NCBI GenBank assembly: GCA_025800285.1 | Contig: JAOXRX010000037.1 | Location: 1 to 52,650 of the forward strand | Reading direction: 5' to 3' | From: Alphaproteobacteria bacterium | GTDB lineage: Bacteria; Pseudomonadota; Alphaproteobacteria; JAOXRX01 | Length of the DNA: 52,650 bases | In this document: piece by piece, positions 14,051 to 21,935 of the stretch | Layout: the number at the start of each line of letters is the position of its first letter | Position numbering within the stretch: the first letter of the stretch is position 1 | The notes under the pieces: model-generated | Told to the model about the DNA's origin: nothing | The model's input: the letters and a program-made list of their open reading frames with translations, nothing else | The model's database searches: none | Made by a program: the position numbers and the translations under genes

Positions 14051-14428
14051 TTAGAATGTATATGTAACTGTTGTTTCGTCAGCACCACAAGAGAATTGTG
14101 TTTCTGCTGCAATAAGAGCGCAAGCTTCTTTTTTAGCTGTTTTAGTCATACTAGCAGCATCAGCAGCTACAGTCCAACCTGAAAGAGCAGATGTGATATA
14201 GTTGTTAGACACAAGGTCAGCAATTGAGTTACCATTGTCAAATGTATCATCTTCCATAGCATTGTACATTACGATAGCAGCTGAAACTTGAGCAGCTTCG
14301 TTCATTAATGTAGATCTTTCAGCTTGTTCTTGACCTTGGTTAAATGCTGTACCACCATAGTAAGCACCCATAAGAGCAGCAACAGCTACTAATGCGATAG
14401 CGATAATTGTAATAATTAAGTTTGCCAT
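14051..14428 (-). CDS. Type IV pilin-like protein (possibly PilS-type)
   Basis: 125 residues. The first 24 residues are one hydrophobic helix (IITIIAIALVAVAALMGAYYGG) with almost no leader before it, followed by an amphipathic helix rich in Gln/Glu/Ala (FNQGQEQAERSTLMNEAAQVSAA) and a small C-terminal domain. Two cysteines near the end (EACALI, FSCGAD) could form the disulfide usual in type IVb pilins. A canonical G-FxxxE cleavage site is not seen, so processing is uncertain. A strong AAGGAAA site and its own terminator suggest high expression. It follows a single-span membrane protein gene by 33 bases in the same unit. No pilus ATPase or platform gene is in the window. Confidence 0.6.
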   Translation of the reverse strand: MANLIITIIAIALVAVAALMGAYYGGTAFNQGQEQAERSTLMNEAAQVSAAIVMYNAMEDDTFDNGNSIADLVSNNYITSALSGWTVAADAASMTKTAKKEACALIAAETQFSCGADETTVTYTF

Positions 14429-14461
14429 TTTTTATTTTCCTTTTTTTAAGTTTAAAAATTT

Positions 14462-14875
14462 TTAGTCTATCACTTGAAGTTCAAATAATAAACCTTCTCC
14501 GTTTTCACAACTCTCCCCCATACAAAAGCTTGAAAGCTCCCATCCAGGACAAACTAAGCTAGCGGCCGAAGCCTCACCTAATTTAAGAGCTGCATTTTCT
14601 AAACCTTCAGCTGATAAAATAATTTTCTTACCACCATCTGGTCTAGTATTTAATCCTCTGATTCCTCTTAGAGAAGATAAACATACATCTTGCGATACAT
14701 ATTCTTTCTTTTCTCCTCCATCAGTAGAGGCAACAGATTTCAAGGTATTAGATATAAAGACTATTGATATAACAAAAAAAACCAATCCAACTACTAAAGA
14801 CAAAGCTCCTATAGAGAAAAGTTGTTTTCTGCTTAAGAACTCATCCATAATATCGAAATTAATCTTTTTCACCAC
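14462..14875 (-). CDS. Single-span membrane protein co-transcribed with the pilin-like gene
   Basis: 137 residues; family not recognised. A short basic/acidic cytoplasmic start (about 1-18), one transmembrane helix (about 19-43, FSIGALSLVVGLVFFVISIVF) and an outer domain of about 95 residues with four cysteines (VCLSS, LVCPGW, SFCMGESC). It heads the unit that ends with the pilin-like gene, so it may be a minor pilin or assembly component. That is inferred from context and the shared single-helix plus Cys-containing domain plan only. Confidence 0.65.
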   Translation of the reverse strand: MVKKINFDIMDEFLSRKQLFSIGALSLVVGLVFFVISIVFISNTLKSVASTDGGEKKEYVSQDVCLSSLRGIRGLNTRPDGGKKIILSAEGLENAALKLGEASAASLVCPGWELSSFCMGESCENGEGLLFELQVID

Positions 14876-14911
14876 ATAAGTCCTTATACATTAAAACCTA
14901 ACCTATTTTTA

Positions 14912-14941
14912 GTTATAGACTAAAATATTTAATAGTGTCAA
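14912..14941 (-). promoter_or_regulatory. Promoter of the pilin-like unit
   Basis: Minus strand TTGACA (14941-14936), 18-base spacer, TATAAC (14917-14912), 37 bases before the first gene of the pair. Confidence 0.65.
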
Positions 14942-14976
14942 CAAGTTTTTTTAATTTTTTTTACATTTTCTTTCTT

Positions 14977-16506
14977 CTAGCAAGACTCTAATAGTTTTTT
15001 TGTATATTTTTCAATAGGTTGAAAAAACAACTTTTTTGCTATATTTTGCTCAATAACAGCTCCATCTTTTAAAACGATTGCATAATCTGCTATATTTTTA
15101 ATCAATTTAAGGTCATGAGAAACAAATATATAAGAAAGCCCTCTATCTTTTTGAATATCATTAAGTAAATTAATAATATCTTCTTGCACACAAACATCTA
15201 AAGCTGAGGTAGGTTCATCTAATATTAACAATTCAGGATTTAATATTAAAGCTCTAGCTATTGCTATTCTTTGCCTTTGCCCTCCAGAGAACTCATGCGG
15301 ATATTTATCCTTCATGGACAGAGGTAATTTCACTTCTCTTAAAACTTTATCTACCTTTTTCTTTCTAGTAGCTTTATTTCCTATTTTATGCACTTTTAAG
15401 GGCTCTTCTATTATTTGAGAGATACTCATCCTGGGAGAAAGAGATGAAAAAGGATCTTGAAAAACAACCTGCATTTTTTTTCTTATTTCTCTAAGTCTCT
15501 TAGATTTAAGAGAGAAAACATTTTCATTATTAAAATAAGCTTCACCATTAGCAATGGGAACAAGTCTCATAATAGCATTTAATATACTAGTTTTACCAGA
15601 CCCAGACTCTCCTATAATAGCAAGAGTAGCCCCTTTTGTTAAATTGAAAGAAACACCTTTTACAGCTTTTACTCCATTTTTATACTCTACTGAAAGATTT
15701 TTCACTCTTAAAACGGTATCTAAAGACAACTCTTCTTTATTTAAACAGGTTCCTTTACTAGCTTTTATCAACTTCTTTGTATAATCATGTTTTGACTTAT
15801 TAAATATCTGTTTAGGACTCCCAAATTCGATTAATCTGCCATTATTCATTACAAATATATCATTAGCAAATTTTTCAACCAAATTTAAGTCATGAGTTAC
15901 TATCAAAATTGATAACCCTGTTCTTTTTTGCAAATCTGATAGCAAGCCTATTATCTCTTTTTGAATTGAAACATCCAAAGCAGTAGTGGGCTCATCCGCT
16001 ATCAACAAATCTGGAGAACAAGCTATAGCCATAGCAATCATAACTCTTTGCCTTTGCCCTCCTGAAAGCTCATGAGGATAGCTATTATACCTACCTTTAT
16101 CAATATTAACTAAATCTAAAAGCCTTTCAGTCTCTGTTAAAGCATCTTTCTTATTTTGCACTATATTATGTAAAATTAAAACTTCAGATATTTGCTTACC
16201 TATTTTATGCAAAGGATTCAAAGATGTCATTGGCTCCTGAAAAATAAATGATATCTTTTTACCCCTAACATCTTCTAAATCCTCTTCGCTTAAATTTAGG
16301 ATATCTACCCCATCATAAATAGCTTGCCCTTTTACATTAGCTCCATGCAATAAGTTTAACAAAGAGAGACAAGACACTGATTTACCAGACCCAGACTCTC
16401 CCACAAGAGCTGAAACCTTGCCTTTCCTAACATAAAAACTTAAATTTTTTACGGCTTTAAATTCTCCGAAACTAACTTTTAAATTATTTACATCTAGTAT
16501 TTTCAT
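14977..16506 (-). CDS. yejF: Double ATP-binding ABC transporter subunit, YejF type
   Basis: 509 residues with two complete nucleotide-binding domains. First domain: Walker A GESGSGKS (about 36), signature LSGGQRQR (about 147), Walker B LLIADEP. Second domain: Walker A GESGSGKT (about 294), signature FSGGQRQR (about 410), Walker B LLILDEP. Such fused ATPases energise peptide importers (Yej/Opp/Dpp class), with each half resembling OppD and OppF. No permease or binding-protein gene adjoins it, so it is an orphan here and its partners must lie elsewhere. The start has no clear ribosome site; upstream lies the divergent promoter of the SleB module. Confidence 0.88.
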   Translation of the reverse strand: MKILDVNNLKVSFGEFKAVKNLSFYVRKGKVSALVGESGSGKSVSCLSLLNLLHGANVKGQAIYDGVDILNLSEEDLEDVRGKKISFIFQEPMTSLNPLHKIGKQISEVLILHNIVQNKKDALTETERLLDLVNIDKGRYNSYPHELSGGQRQRVMIAMAIACSPDLLIADEPTTALDVSIQKEIIGLLSDLQKRTGLSILIVTHDLNLVEKFANDIFVMNNGRLIEFGSPKQIFNKSKHDYTKKLIKASKGTCLNKEELSLDTVLRVKNLSVEYKNGVKAVKGVSFNLTKGATLAIIGESGSGKTSILNAIMRLVPIANGEAYFNNENVFSLKSKRLREIRKKMQVVFQDPFSSLSPRMSISQIIEEPLKVHKIGNKATRKKKVDKVLREVKLPLSMKDKYPHEFSGGQRQRIAIARALILNPELLILDEPTSALDVCVQEDIINLLNDIQKDRGLSYIFVSHDLKLIKNIADYAIVLKDGAVIEQNIAKKLFFQPIEKYTKKLLESC

Positions 16507-16549
16507 ATTCTTATTTATAAAGCATAGAAATTAAAATTCAAGAAAAAGC

Positions 16550-16578
16550 TTGACATTAACAATAAATAGGAATATAGT
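16550..16578 (+). promoter_or_regulatory. Promoter of the SleB phage-like module
   Basis: TTGACA (16550-16555), 17-base spacer, TATAGT (16573-16578); start expected near 16585. Confidence 0.75.
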
Positions 16579-16597
16579 CCTTTACAGAATTAGCAAT

Positions 16598-16626
16598 AAG
16601 TGCACCCTTTGTGGTGCATTTTTTTT
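16598..16626 (+). terminator. Terminator between promoter and first gene of the SleB module
   Basis: Stem AAGTGCACC / GGTGCATTT (six G-C-rich pairs TGCACC/GGTGCA extended by A-T and G-T pairs), 6-base loop, then eight Ts (16619-16626). It lies about 15 bases after the predicted start and 26 bases before the ATG at 16652. Expression of the module therefore needs read-through, a layout like a phage late leader under antitermination. Confidence 0.75.
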
Positions 16627-16651
16627 ATTTAAACAACAGAAAGGAAATAAA

Positions 16652-16990
16652 ATGCCTACAATTTTACCAAAAGATGATGATAACAACCCTATTCCAGCTT
16701 TAAGACTAAAAGACGGTAAAGCTCACAAGATAATAGCCTCAAGCACCGCGAACAGAAATAGTGTTCCATTTAGCTTTGGAACAAAAGTTATAAGCTTATT
16801 CACAACCGAAGACATATATATTGAATTTGGAGATGAAAACATAGTTAGTGACACTAACTCTCATTTTTTCCCAGCAGGAGTATATTATGATTTTGCTATT
16901 AACAATTGCAAACAAGCAAAAGACACTCATATATCTGTTTTAAAAGCAGGCACTAATAATGCTAATGTTTATATTTCAGAGAAGGAGTAA
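16652..16990 (+). CDS. Small phage-structural-type protein
   Basis: 112 residues from ATG 16652, 8 bases after AAAGGA. The start MPTILPKDDDNNPIPALR, then HKIIASSTANRNSVPF, DIYIEFGDEN, SHFFPAGVYYDFAINN and a closing NVYISEKE describe a compact beta protein. I recall this pattern in phage virion proteins that sit near head genes or lysis hydrolases; no search was possible. It is followed 4 bases later by the SleB-type hydrolase in the same unit. Together with the capsid module at 7488-8578 it suggests a phage- or transfer-particle origin. Confidence 0.65.
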   Translation: MPTILPKDDDNNPIPALRLKDGKAHKIIASSTANRNSVPFSFGTKVISLFTTEDIYIEFGDENIVSDTNSHFFPAGVYYDFAINNCKQAKDTHISVLKAGTNNANVYISEKE

Positions 16991-16994
16991 TAAC

Positions 16995-17411
16995 ATGAGC
17001 AAATCAAAAGAGGTTGAAATACTAGCAAGAACTCTTTTCGGAGAGGCTCGCGGAGAGGGGTTAAAAGGTTTAGAAGCTGTTGCAAATGTAATCATAAACA
17101 GATGCAAAATTTCTAAAGATAAAGAAAAGTTTTGGTGGGGAAATGATTTAATATCAATATGCCAAAAACCTTATCAATTTAGTTGCTGGAACAATGATGA
17201 TCCTAACAAAGAAAAAATTGAGAAAATTACTCATGAGGACAAAATGTTTTCCACTTGCTTAAGAATTGCAAGGAAAGCTATAGCGGGAGCTATAAAGGAT
17301 AAAACTCTAGGTTCCACTCACTATCATCATAAAGACATAGAGCCATATTGGGCAAAAGATTTAATACCCGAAACAGAAATAGGCAATCACTTGTTTTATA
17401 AACTAGTTTAA
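16995..17411 (+). CDS. Cell wall hydrolase, SleB (Hydrolase_2) family
   Basis: 138 residues from ATG 16995, which follows AAGGAG by 7 bases; an upstream in-frame ATG at 16959 lacks a site and lies within the preceding gene. The SleB fold is shown by LARTLFGEARGEGLKGLEAVANVIINR (catalytic Glu of GEARGE, about residue 16), CQKPYQFSCWN (about 52) and the end GSTHYHH...PYWA. The family cleaves peptidoglycan glycan strands (lytic transglycosylase-like). There is no signal peptide, so it would need a holin or particle delivery, as for phage endolysins. The gene ends convergently with bamB, overlapping it by 9 bases. Confidence 0.85.
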   Translation: MSKSKEVEILARTLFGEARGEGLKGLEAVANVIINRCKISKDKEKFWWGNDLISICQKPYQFSCWNNDDPNKEKIEKITHEDKMFSTCLRIARKAIAGAIKDKTLGSTHYHHKDIEPYWAKDLIPETEIGNHLFYKLV

Positions 17412-18644
17412 AGAGTATTTATACAATTTACCATTGCTACCAATTATGTACATATAATTATTCTCAAAAATTGGAGCTAGTTTTGAAGAGCTTGCGATAT
17501 TTTTTGAAAAAATAACTTCTCCGTTTAAGGCAGATAAAAACAATACTTTATCATTTAAAGAAGTTAAAACTATATTGTTTTTATAAATAGAGATGCTACT
17601 CCAGTCATATTCTATATCAGAGGATAAATCATTTAGATTTACACTCCAGAATAAGCCTCCAGTTTCTGAGGACATAGCCATAAGCTCATTATTAGAGTTT
17701 ATTAAGAATATATATTTTCCTTTAAAGACTGGAGTACTCTCCGCCTTAATTCTATTACTCCATATTCTACGACCATTAGTTAAATCAATACCTACAGTTT
17801 GATTTCCTAAACCAGAAGCAATAAGTTTATCGCTAACCACAACATTTGACGAAGTTATATTACTAATACTATTTATAAAGTTTGTTTTAGAAATAGAGTT
17901 TAACTCATCACTAACCTTTTCAATACCATTTTCAGAAGAAAGCACAAAAATCTCTCCTGATGTATATGTAGGAACTATATTATTTTTATAGCTTGTAATT
18001 TTAAGCTCTGATATAAAAGATGCATCTTCTGGAGCACCTTTATGTTTCCAAGCTATTACACCATCTTTTTCATTAAGAGCTATAGTTTCATTCTCTCTAT
18101 TAACAACAAAAACTTTATTATCTTTAACAAATGGAGCACTATTAAAAGGAGCTATTGACTTATATCTCCAAATCATACCACCATTTAACTTAGACAAAGC
18201 TAGTAAATCGCCAAAACCTGTAGAGACATAAATTGCATTACCATTTACAAACAAACCACCGCCAGTTATACCTGAAGTATCCTCTCTTTTTCTTGACACT
18301 AACACTTCCCAAACTCTCTTGCCACTAACTTTGTTTATACAAGAAACTTTGCCAAAGTCATTTAAGACATAAACATTTTCAGAATCAATAACTGGAGAAT
18401 AAACTACTTTACTATTTCTAGTGCCTAAATCAACTTTCCACTCTTTTGCCAAATCAGAAAAACTCTTCGGAACTTCTAAATCTATAGAATCTTCTTCAAA
18501 ATTTGAGTTAACATTATAGCCAGATAAAAGATCTATTCTATTCCCTGTAAGCTTAATTTCATTTTCTGCCTCTCCAAGCCAGACATCTGAACAGGCTTGT
18601 AAAAACATTACAAAAAATAAGCTTATTAATAGTTTCAAGTTCAT
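17403..18644 (-). CDS. bamB: Outer-membrane assembly lipoprotein BamB-like (PQQ beta-propeller)
   Basis: 413 residues. The signal peptide ends in a lipobox, FLQACSD (Cys at about residue 18), so it is a lipoprotein. The rest is a series of PQQ-type repeats: INKVSGKRVWEVL, LSKLNGGMIWRYKS, LNEKDGVIAWKHKG, DLTNGRRIWSNRI, SSETGGLFWSVNL and LSALNGEVIFSKN, enough for the usual eight-bladed propeller. BamB scaffolds the BamA complex that inserts outer-membrane beta-barrels. It lies 12 bases after a YfgM-like gene, a pairing well known in proteobacteria, but the usual next gene der is missing because the phage-like SleB module abuts its end. Confidence 0.88.
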   Translation of the reverse strand: MNLKLLISLFFVMFLQACSDVWLGEAENEIKLTGNRIDLLSGYNVNSNFEEDSIDLEVPKSFSDLAKEWKVDLGTRNSKVVYSPVIDSENVYVLNDFGKVSCINKVSGKRVWEVLVSRKREDTSGITGGGLFVNGNAIYVSTGFGDLLALSKLNGGMIWRYKSIAPFNSAPFVKDNKVFVVNRENETIALNEKDGVIAWKHKGAPEDASFISELKITSYKNNIVPTYTSGEIFVLSSENGIEKVSDELNSISKTNFINSISNITSSNVVVSDKLIASGLGNQTVGIDLTNGRRIWSNRIKAESTPVFKGKYIFLINSNNELMAMSSETGGLFWSVNLNDLSSDIEYDWSSISIYKNNIVLTSLNDKVLFLSALNGEVIFSKNIASSSKLAPIFENNYMYIIGSNGKLYKYSLN

Positions 18645-18656
18645 TTATATTTTTCC

Positions 18657-19265
18657 TTAGTATAAAGTTCTAATTTTTTCAGCTCTACTTCTTATTTCTT
18701 CTGGAGCATCATAGTCATTTGATAAAGTAGTAAAAATAGCTTTAGCAATTTCTACATTATCATTTTTAAGCTCTATTAAAGCATTAAGTTCTGATGCCAC
18801 ATAAAAATAAACACTTTCTTTATTTAAAAATCCCTTTATTACTTCATGAGCCTCTTTTAAGTCTGCTCCATCTTGATTAAGAGTATTTTGCACAAAATAA
18901 ATAGATGCTAAATCTGTATATTCTTTATCAATATCTTTATCATTCATAATATCTTTATATATAGAGTTAGCTTCTTCACTCTTCCCCTCATCAACTAAAT
19001 CTCCTGCTTTTGCAAAATTAGCAAGCAATTTATGACTTCCCTCTAAGCTCATAAGCTCTGAAGAATTATTATTAACAACTTCTGAAAGAATTTCTGTTTG
19101 CTCTTCATTGTGAGATATTTCATAATTACTATATATAACTCTACCTGCTGTAAATAAAACAACAATAATAGCCAAAGCTATAACTTTAGGTGCAAATTTC
19201 TTCAACCATTTATTCATCTCTTCATTTTTTAATTCATCATCTACTTCTGTAAATACATCAACCAT
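18657..19265 (-). CDS. YfgM-like tetratricopeptide membrane protein
   Basis: 202 residues. A short cytoplasmic segment ends in KKFAPK; one membrane helix follows (about 31-50, VIALAIIVVLFTAGRVIY) and then a periplasmic region of TPR-like helices (ADLVDEGKSEEANSIYKDIM, LASIYFVQNTLN, IAKAIFTTLSNDYDAPEEI). It fits the TPR_21/YfgM family linked to the SecYEG translocon and periplasmic chaperones. It is the immediate partner of bamB and is preceded by the RHH gene with a 68-base gap. AAGGAGAG precedes the ATG. Confidence 0.8.
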   Translation of the reverse strand: MVDVFTEVDDELKNEEMNKWLKKFAPKVIALAIIVVLFTAGRVIYSNYEISHNEEQTEILSEVVNNNSSELMSLEGSHKLLANFAKAGDLVDEGKSEEANSIYKDIMNDKDIDKEYTDLASIYFVQNTLNQDGADLKEAHEVIKGFLNKESVYFYVASELNALIELKNDNVEIAKAIFTTLSNDYDAPEEIRSRAEKIRTLY

Positions 19266-19333
19266 TATTACTCTCCTTAATTATTTTTATATTTCTTATG
19301 CCTAACATTTTATTAATACAAAATCAAGATTTA

Positions 19334-19531
19334 TTATACATGATTCTTTAAAATAAAAACTCTTATAGCACTAGATAAATTTCCACTTTCTTTTAACTCA
19401 TCGATCTCTGACACCAGTGATTTTATAGATTGAGATCTTGTTTCTGATATTTTCTTAAACTCAGCCCAAAACTCTTCTTCTATAGTAAAACTTGTATTAT
19501 GACCATTTATATTTATAGATACCTTCTTCAT
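19334..19531 (-). CDS. Ribbon-helix-helix domain protein (RHH_4 type)
   Basis: 65 residues. The pattern KVSININGHNTSFTIEEEFWAEFKKIS followed by the helix SIKSLVSEIDE and the end NLSSAIRVFILKNH matches the RHH_4 family common in alphaproteobacteria, probably a small DNA-binding dimer. No antitoxin-style partner is evident. It begins 2 bases after the DUF465-like gene and belongs to the hfq-led unit. Its target is unknown; control of neighbouring genes is a possibility. Confidence 0.75.
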   Translation of the reverse strand: MKKVSININGHNTSFTIEEEFWAEFKKISETRSQSIKSLVSEIDELKESGNLSSAIRVFILKNHV

Positions 19532-19533
19532 AG

Positions 19534-19731
19534 CTAAGCAATTATATCTGGAATTGTTTTTGCTTTTAACTTTTTAACCTCTGCTTTAACAATCTTTTTC
19601 TGTAATTTTAATTTATGATATGTAATAAAGCAAACATGCTTACAGCTTTTAGTCTCAACAATTTGTTTTTCGACTTCTGAAAGTTTCTCTTCTAATTTCT
19701 TAATTTTATCTTCAAGTTTATCATTAGGCAT
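19534..19731 (-). CDS. Small coiled-coil protein, DUF465/YdcH-like
   Basis: 65 residues, almost all helical. An N-terminal heptad-rich helix (KLEDKIKKLEEKLSEVEKQI) and a second one (ITYHKLKLQKKIVKAEVKKL) form the helical hairpin of DUF465 proteins, which are frequent in alphaproteobacteria and of unknown role. Two cysteines (CKHVC) in the turn are unusual. It sits 16 bases after hfq and 2 before the RHH gene, with an AGGAGG-type ribosome site (complement of gcctcct). Confidence 0.6.
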   Translation of the reverse strand: MPNDKLEDKIKKLEEKLSEVEKQIVETKSCKHVCFITYHKLKLQKKIVKAEVKKLKAKTIPDIIA

Positions 19732-19747
19732 AACTCGCCTCCTATGT

Positions 19748-19948
19748 TTAATTAGCCTTAGCTGGCATAACTGTAGATATAGCTTGTTTATAAACTAACT
19801 GAGTATTATTATCTTTTTGCAAAACGATAGTAGAGTTATCAAATGAAATGATTGTACCATTCAATTTAACTCCATTAACCAAAAAAATAGTTACTGCTTG
19901 CTCTTCTTTTTTTATCTTATTTAAAAAGTTAGTTTGAATATCTGCCAT
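19748..19948 (-). CDS. hfq: RNA chaperone Hfq
   Basis: 66 residues. Sm1 motif in VTIFLVNGVKLNGTIISFDN and Sm2 motif in QLVYKQAISTVMPA. YKQAIS stands where most proteobacteria have YKHAIS, so the rim/proximal-face histidine of the KH pair is replaced by Gln. The N-terminal QTNFLNKI is typical. Hfq hexamers pair small RNAs with messages. It heads a unit with DUF465-like and RHH genes instead of the usual hflX partner. AATGGAGG precedes the start. Confidence 0.94.
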   Translation of the reverse strand: MADIQTNFLNKIKKEEQAVTIFLVNGVKLNGTIISFDNSTIVLQKDNNTQLVYKQAISTVMPAKAN

Positions 19949-20092
19949 ATTCTTGCCTCCATTTTTTATTAGTCTATCTATTTTTATAAAACATTTTAAA
20001 CATTTAGTAAAGATTATTTTCTTGAATTTATTAAATAATTAATTTAGTATTTACAGAAAATGAAATATTAATAAATAAAGGGAGTAAAAAAG

Positions 20093-20767
20093 ATGCCAAT
20101 ATTTGATGTTTTAACAAGGCTAATTGTTGCGACAATATGCGGATTTGCAATTGGTAGTGAAAGACAGATTCATCACAGGACAGCAGGATTAAAAACAAAC
20201 TCTTTAGTTGCATTAGGAGCATGTGCATTTACATTATTCGACTTCCAAAACTATGCTAAATACGGAACAGATTTAAGAGTATCTGCACAAATAGTATCAG
20301 GTATTGGCTTTATTGGTGGAGGAGTTATTTTAAAAGATGGCTTCAACATTAAAGGCTTAACAACAGCAGCCACTCTTTGGTGCTCTGCGGCAGCGGGTAT
20401 GCTTGTTGGCATGCACTACTTCCTAGAAGCTGGAATAGTATCAATATTTGTTATGACAATTAATACATTATTAAGACCGATTGCTCTTGTTATGGATGGA
20501 GTTAATTCTGAAGAATCTGAGTATGTTTTAAGAATGTCATTCGCACCATCATCAGAGAATAAAATTAAAAAGATTTTACTTGCACAAATAGAAAAGCATA
20601 AACTAACTGCTAAAGATATAAAAATTGAATGTGAAGGTTCAAGTAAAAAAGAATGTGTTTTAGATGCTGTTATATTATCTAAACAGAGTAAAAAAATTGA
20701 AAAAATAACTCACTCTTTAGCTATCGATTCAGATATAAATAGAATTTCTTGGGATGAAATAAAATAA
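20093..20767 (+). CDS. MgtC/SapB-family membrane protein
   Basis: 224 residues after a GGGAG site. The first 140 residues contain four hydrophobic helices with the family blocks CGFAIGSERQIHHRTAGLKTN (about 16-36), LVALGACAFTLF, GIGFIGGGVILKDG (about 80) and GLTTAATLWCSAAAGMLVG (about 97). The C-terminal 80 residues form a soluble ACT-like domain. MgtC proteins affect growth at low magnesium, F1Fo-ATPase activity and survival in host cells in some pathogens; in others they are unstudied. Single gene between two minus-strand genes, with the stop 3 bases from the convergent 20771 gene. Confidence 0.9.
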   Translation: MPIFDVLTRLIVATICGFAIGSERQIHHRTAGLKTNSLVALGACAFTLFDFQNYAKYGTDLRVSAQIVSGIGFIGGGVILKDGFNIKGLTTAATLWCSAAAGMLVGMHYFLEAGIVSIFVMTINTLLRPIALVMDGVNSEESEYVLRMSFAPSSENKIKKILLAQIEKHKLTAKDIKIECEGSSKKECVLDAVILSKQSKKIEKITHSLAIDSDINRISWDEIK

Positions 20768-20770
20768 GAC

Positions 20771-21868
20771 TTAAAGCCCTTTATCAACACTTACCGCTAA
20801 ATCTGTTGCAGATGTAGCCAATATCTTTTTAAGCATTTGAGATGTCTCCCAATTCAAAATATTTAACATTGCATACATTTGTATTTTTTGAGTCTCTAGC
20901 TCTTTTTTAGGCATAGAGCTTAAAGAAAAATGCCAAGAAGGATTTAACATAACTTTAGAAAAAAGAAAATCCATAAATTCGTATTTAGAAACATCATCAG
21001 GCATTTCTTTTGTATATTCAGTAAAATCATCTCTTCCTGTTTTTTCATTAAGATCTGCAACAAAGTTTTTAATATAAAGACCTAATCCGCCTCCTTTTAC
21101 ATTTGTTCTTAATGCTATTTGTTTGTTCAAACCTGAAAAAGCTAAAGATTTTCTCGCCAACATAGCCAAAGAATCAAATTTATCTACACTAGATTTTGGA
21201 TTAGCTAGAACAGCATCACTGGAAACATTTTTAGTGTCTTGAGGCCCTACAACCATATTTGCGGTGTTTCTTGCATCTACTAGTTGACTTTCTATTCCAC
21301 TTTCTTTTGGTTTAGTTACTTGAGATTCATAGCCCTCTTTTTTCTTCTCTATATTCTTATATGTTTTAGGGTAGAATATTGTAGCAGCATTTATAAGCTT
21401 ATTTTTTATAGGGTCATCCTCATTTTCTTCTAATAAGCTATCTATATTATCTGATAGCATTCTATCTGAAGCTTGAATATTATTCTTCTTATCAGTCATT
21501 GTAGAAACAGAACTCTGATTCATTAGACCTGAAAGATATTTTTCTTGTGAATTAGCTTTCTTCCATTTTGAGCTCTCAGCTGTTTTTCTGGTTAAGTTAC
21601 CATTTAGGTCTGGATTAGGGTTTTCAATTGTATTTTGCTTAGATATTTCTTCTTGTTTAACTTGAATATCAGATATAGCTTTAATACTCTCTAACATTTG
21701 AGCATCTGAATCTATTCTTTTATCAAAAGAATCTTGCCACATTTGTTGTTTATCAAATACAGCAGGAATTAAAGATGAAAGTATTTTAGAAGCAACCGTT
21801 GTCCCAGCAAAAGACTGAGAGCTAAACATTAGCGCACAACAAAATATAAAAATAAATTTCTTTTTCAT
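20771..21868 (-). CDS. Exported protein of unknown function
   Basis: 365 residues from ATG 21868, which is 9 bases after AGGG; the ATG at 21877 is too close to that site. A signal peptide (about 1-21, ending SSQSFAG) is followed by a helical, Gln/Lys/Ser-rich region with likely coiled coil (about 35-110), then a linker with DDNxxx-type charged stretches and a helical C-terminal half (LAMLARKSLAFSGLNKQ, FMDFLFSKVMLNPSW, YAMLNILNWETSQML). I do not recognise it. The architecture is like periplasmic helical components of type IV secretion (VirB5/TrbJ class), but I see no diagnostic motif and no secretion genes nearby. Located downstream of lolA with a 67-base gap, so possibly in that unit. Confidence 0.75.
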   Translation of the reverse strand: MKKKFIFIFCCALMFSSQSFAGTTVASKILSSLIPAVFDKQQMWQDSFDKRIDSDAQMLESIKAISDIQVKQEEISKQNTIENPNPDLNGNLTRKTAESSKWKKANSQEKYLSGLMNQSSVSTMTDKKNNIQASDRMLSDNIDSLLEENEDDPIKNKLINAATIFYPKTYKNIEKKKEGYESQVTKPKESGIESQLVDARNTANMVVGPQDTKNVSSDAVLANPKSSVDKFDSLAMLARKSLAFSGLNKQIALRTNVKGGGLGLYIKNFVADLNEKTGRDDFTEYTKEMPDDVSKYEFMDFLFSKVMLNPSWHFSLSSMPKKELETQKIQMYAMLNILNWETSQMLKKILATSATDLAVSVDKGL

Positions 21869-21935
21869 AAATAGCATCCCTATAACTTATGGATTATAAT
21901 TTTATATAATTTTTCTCTTTAAGTAAAGTAAAAAA

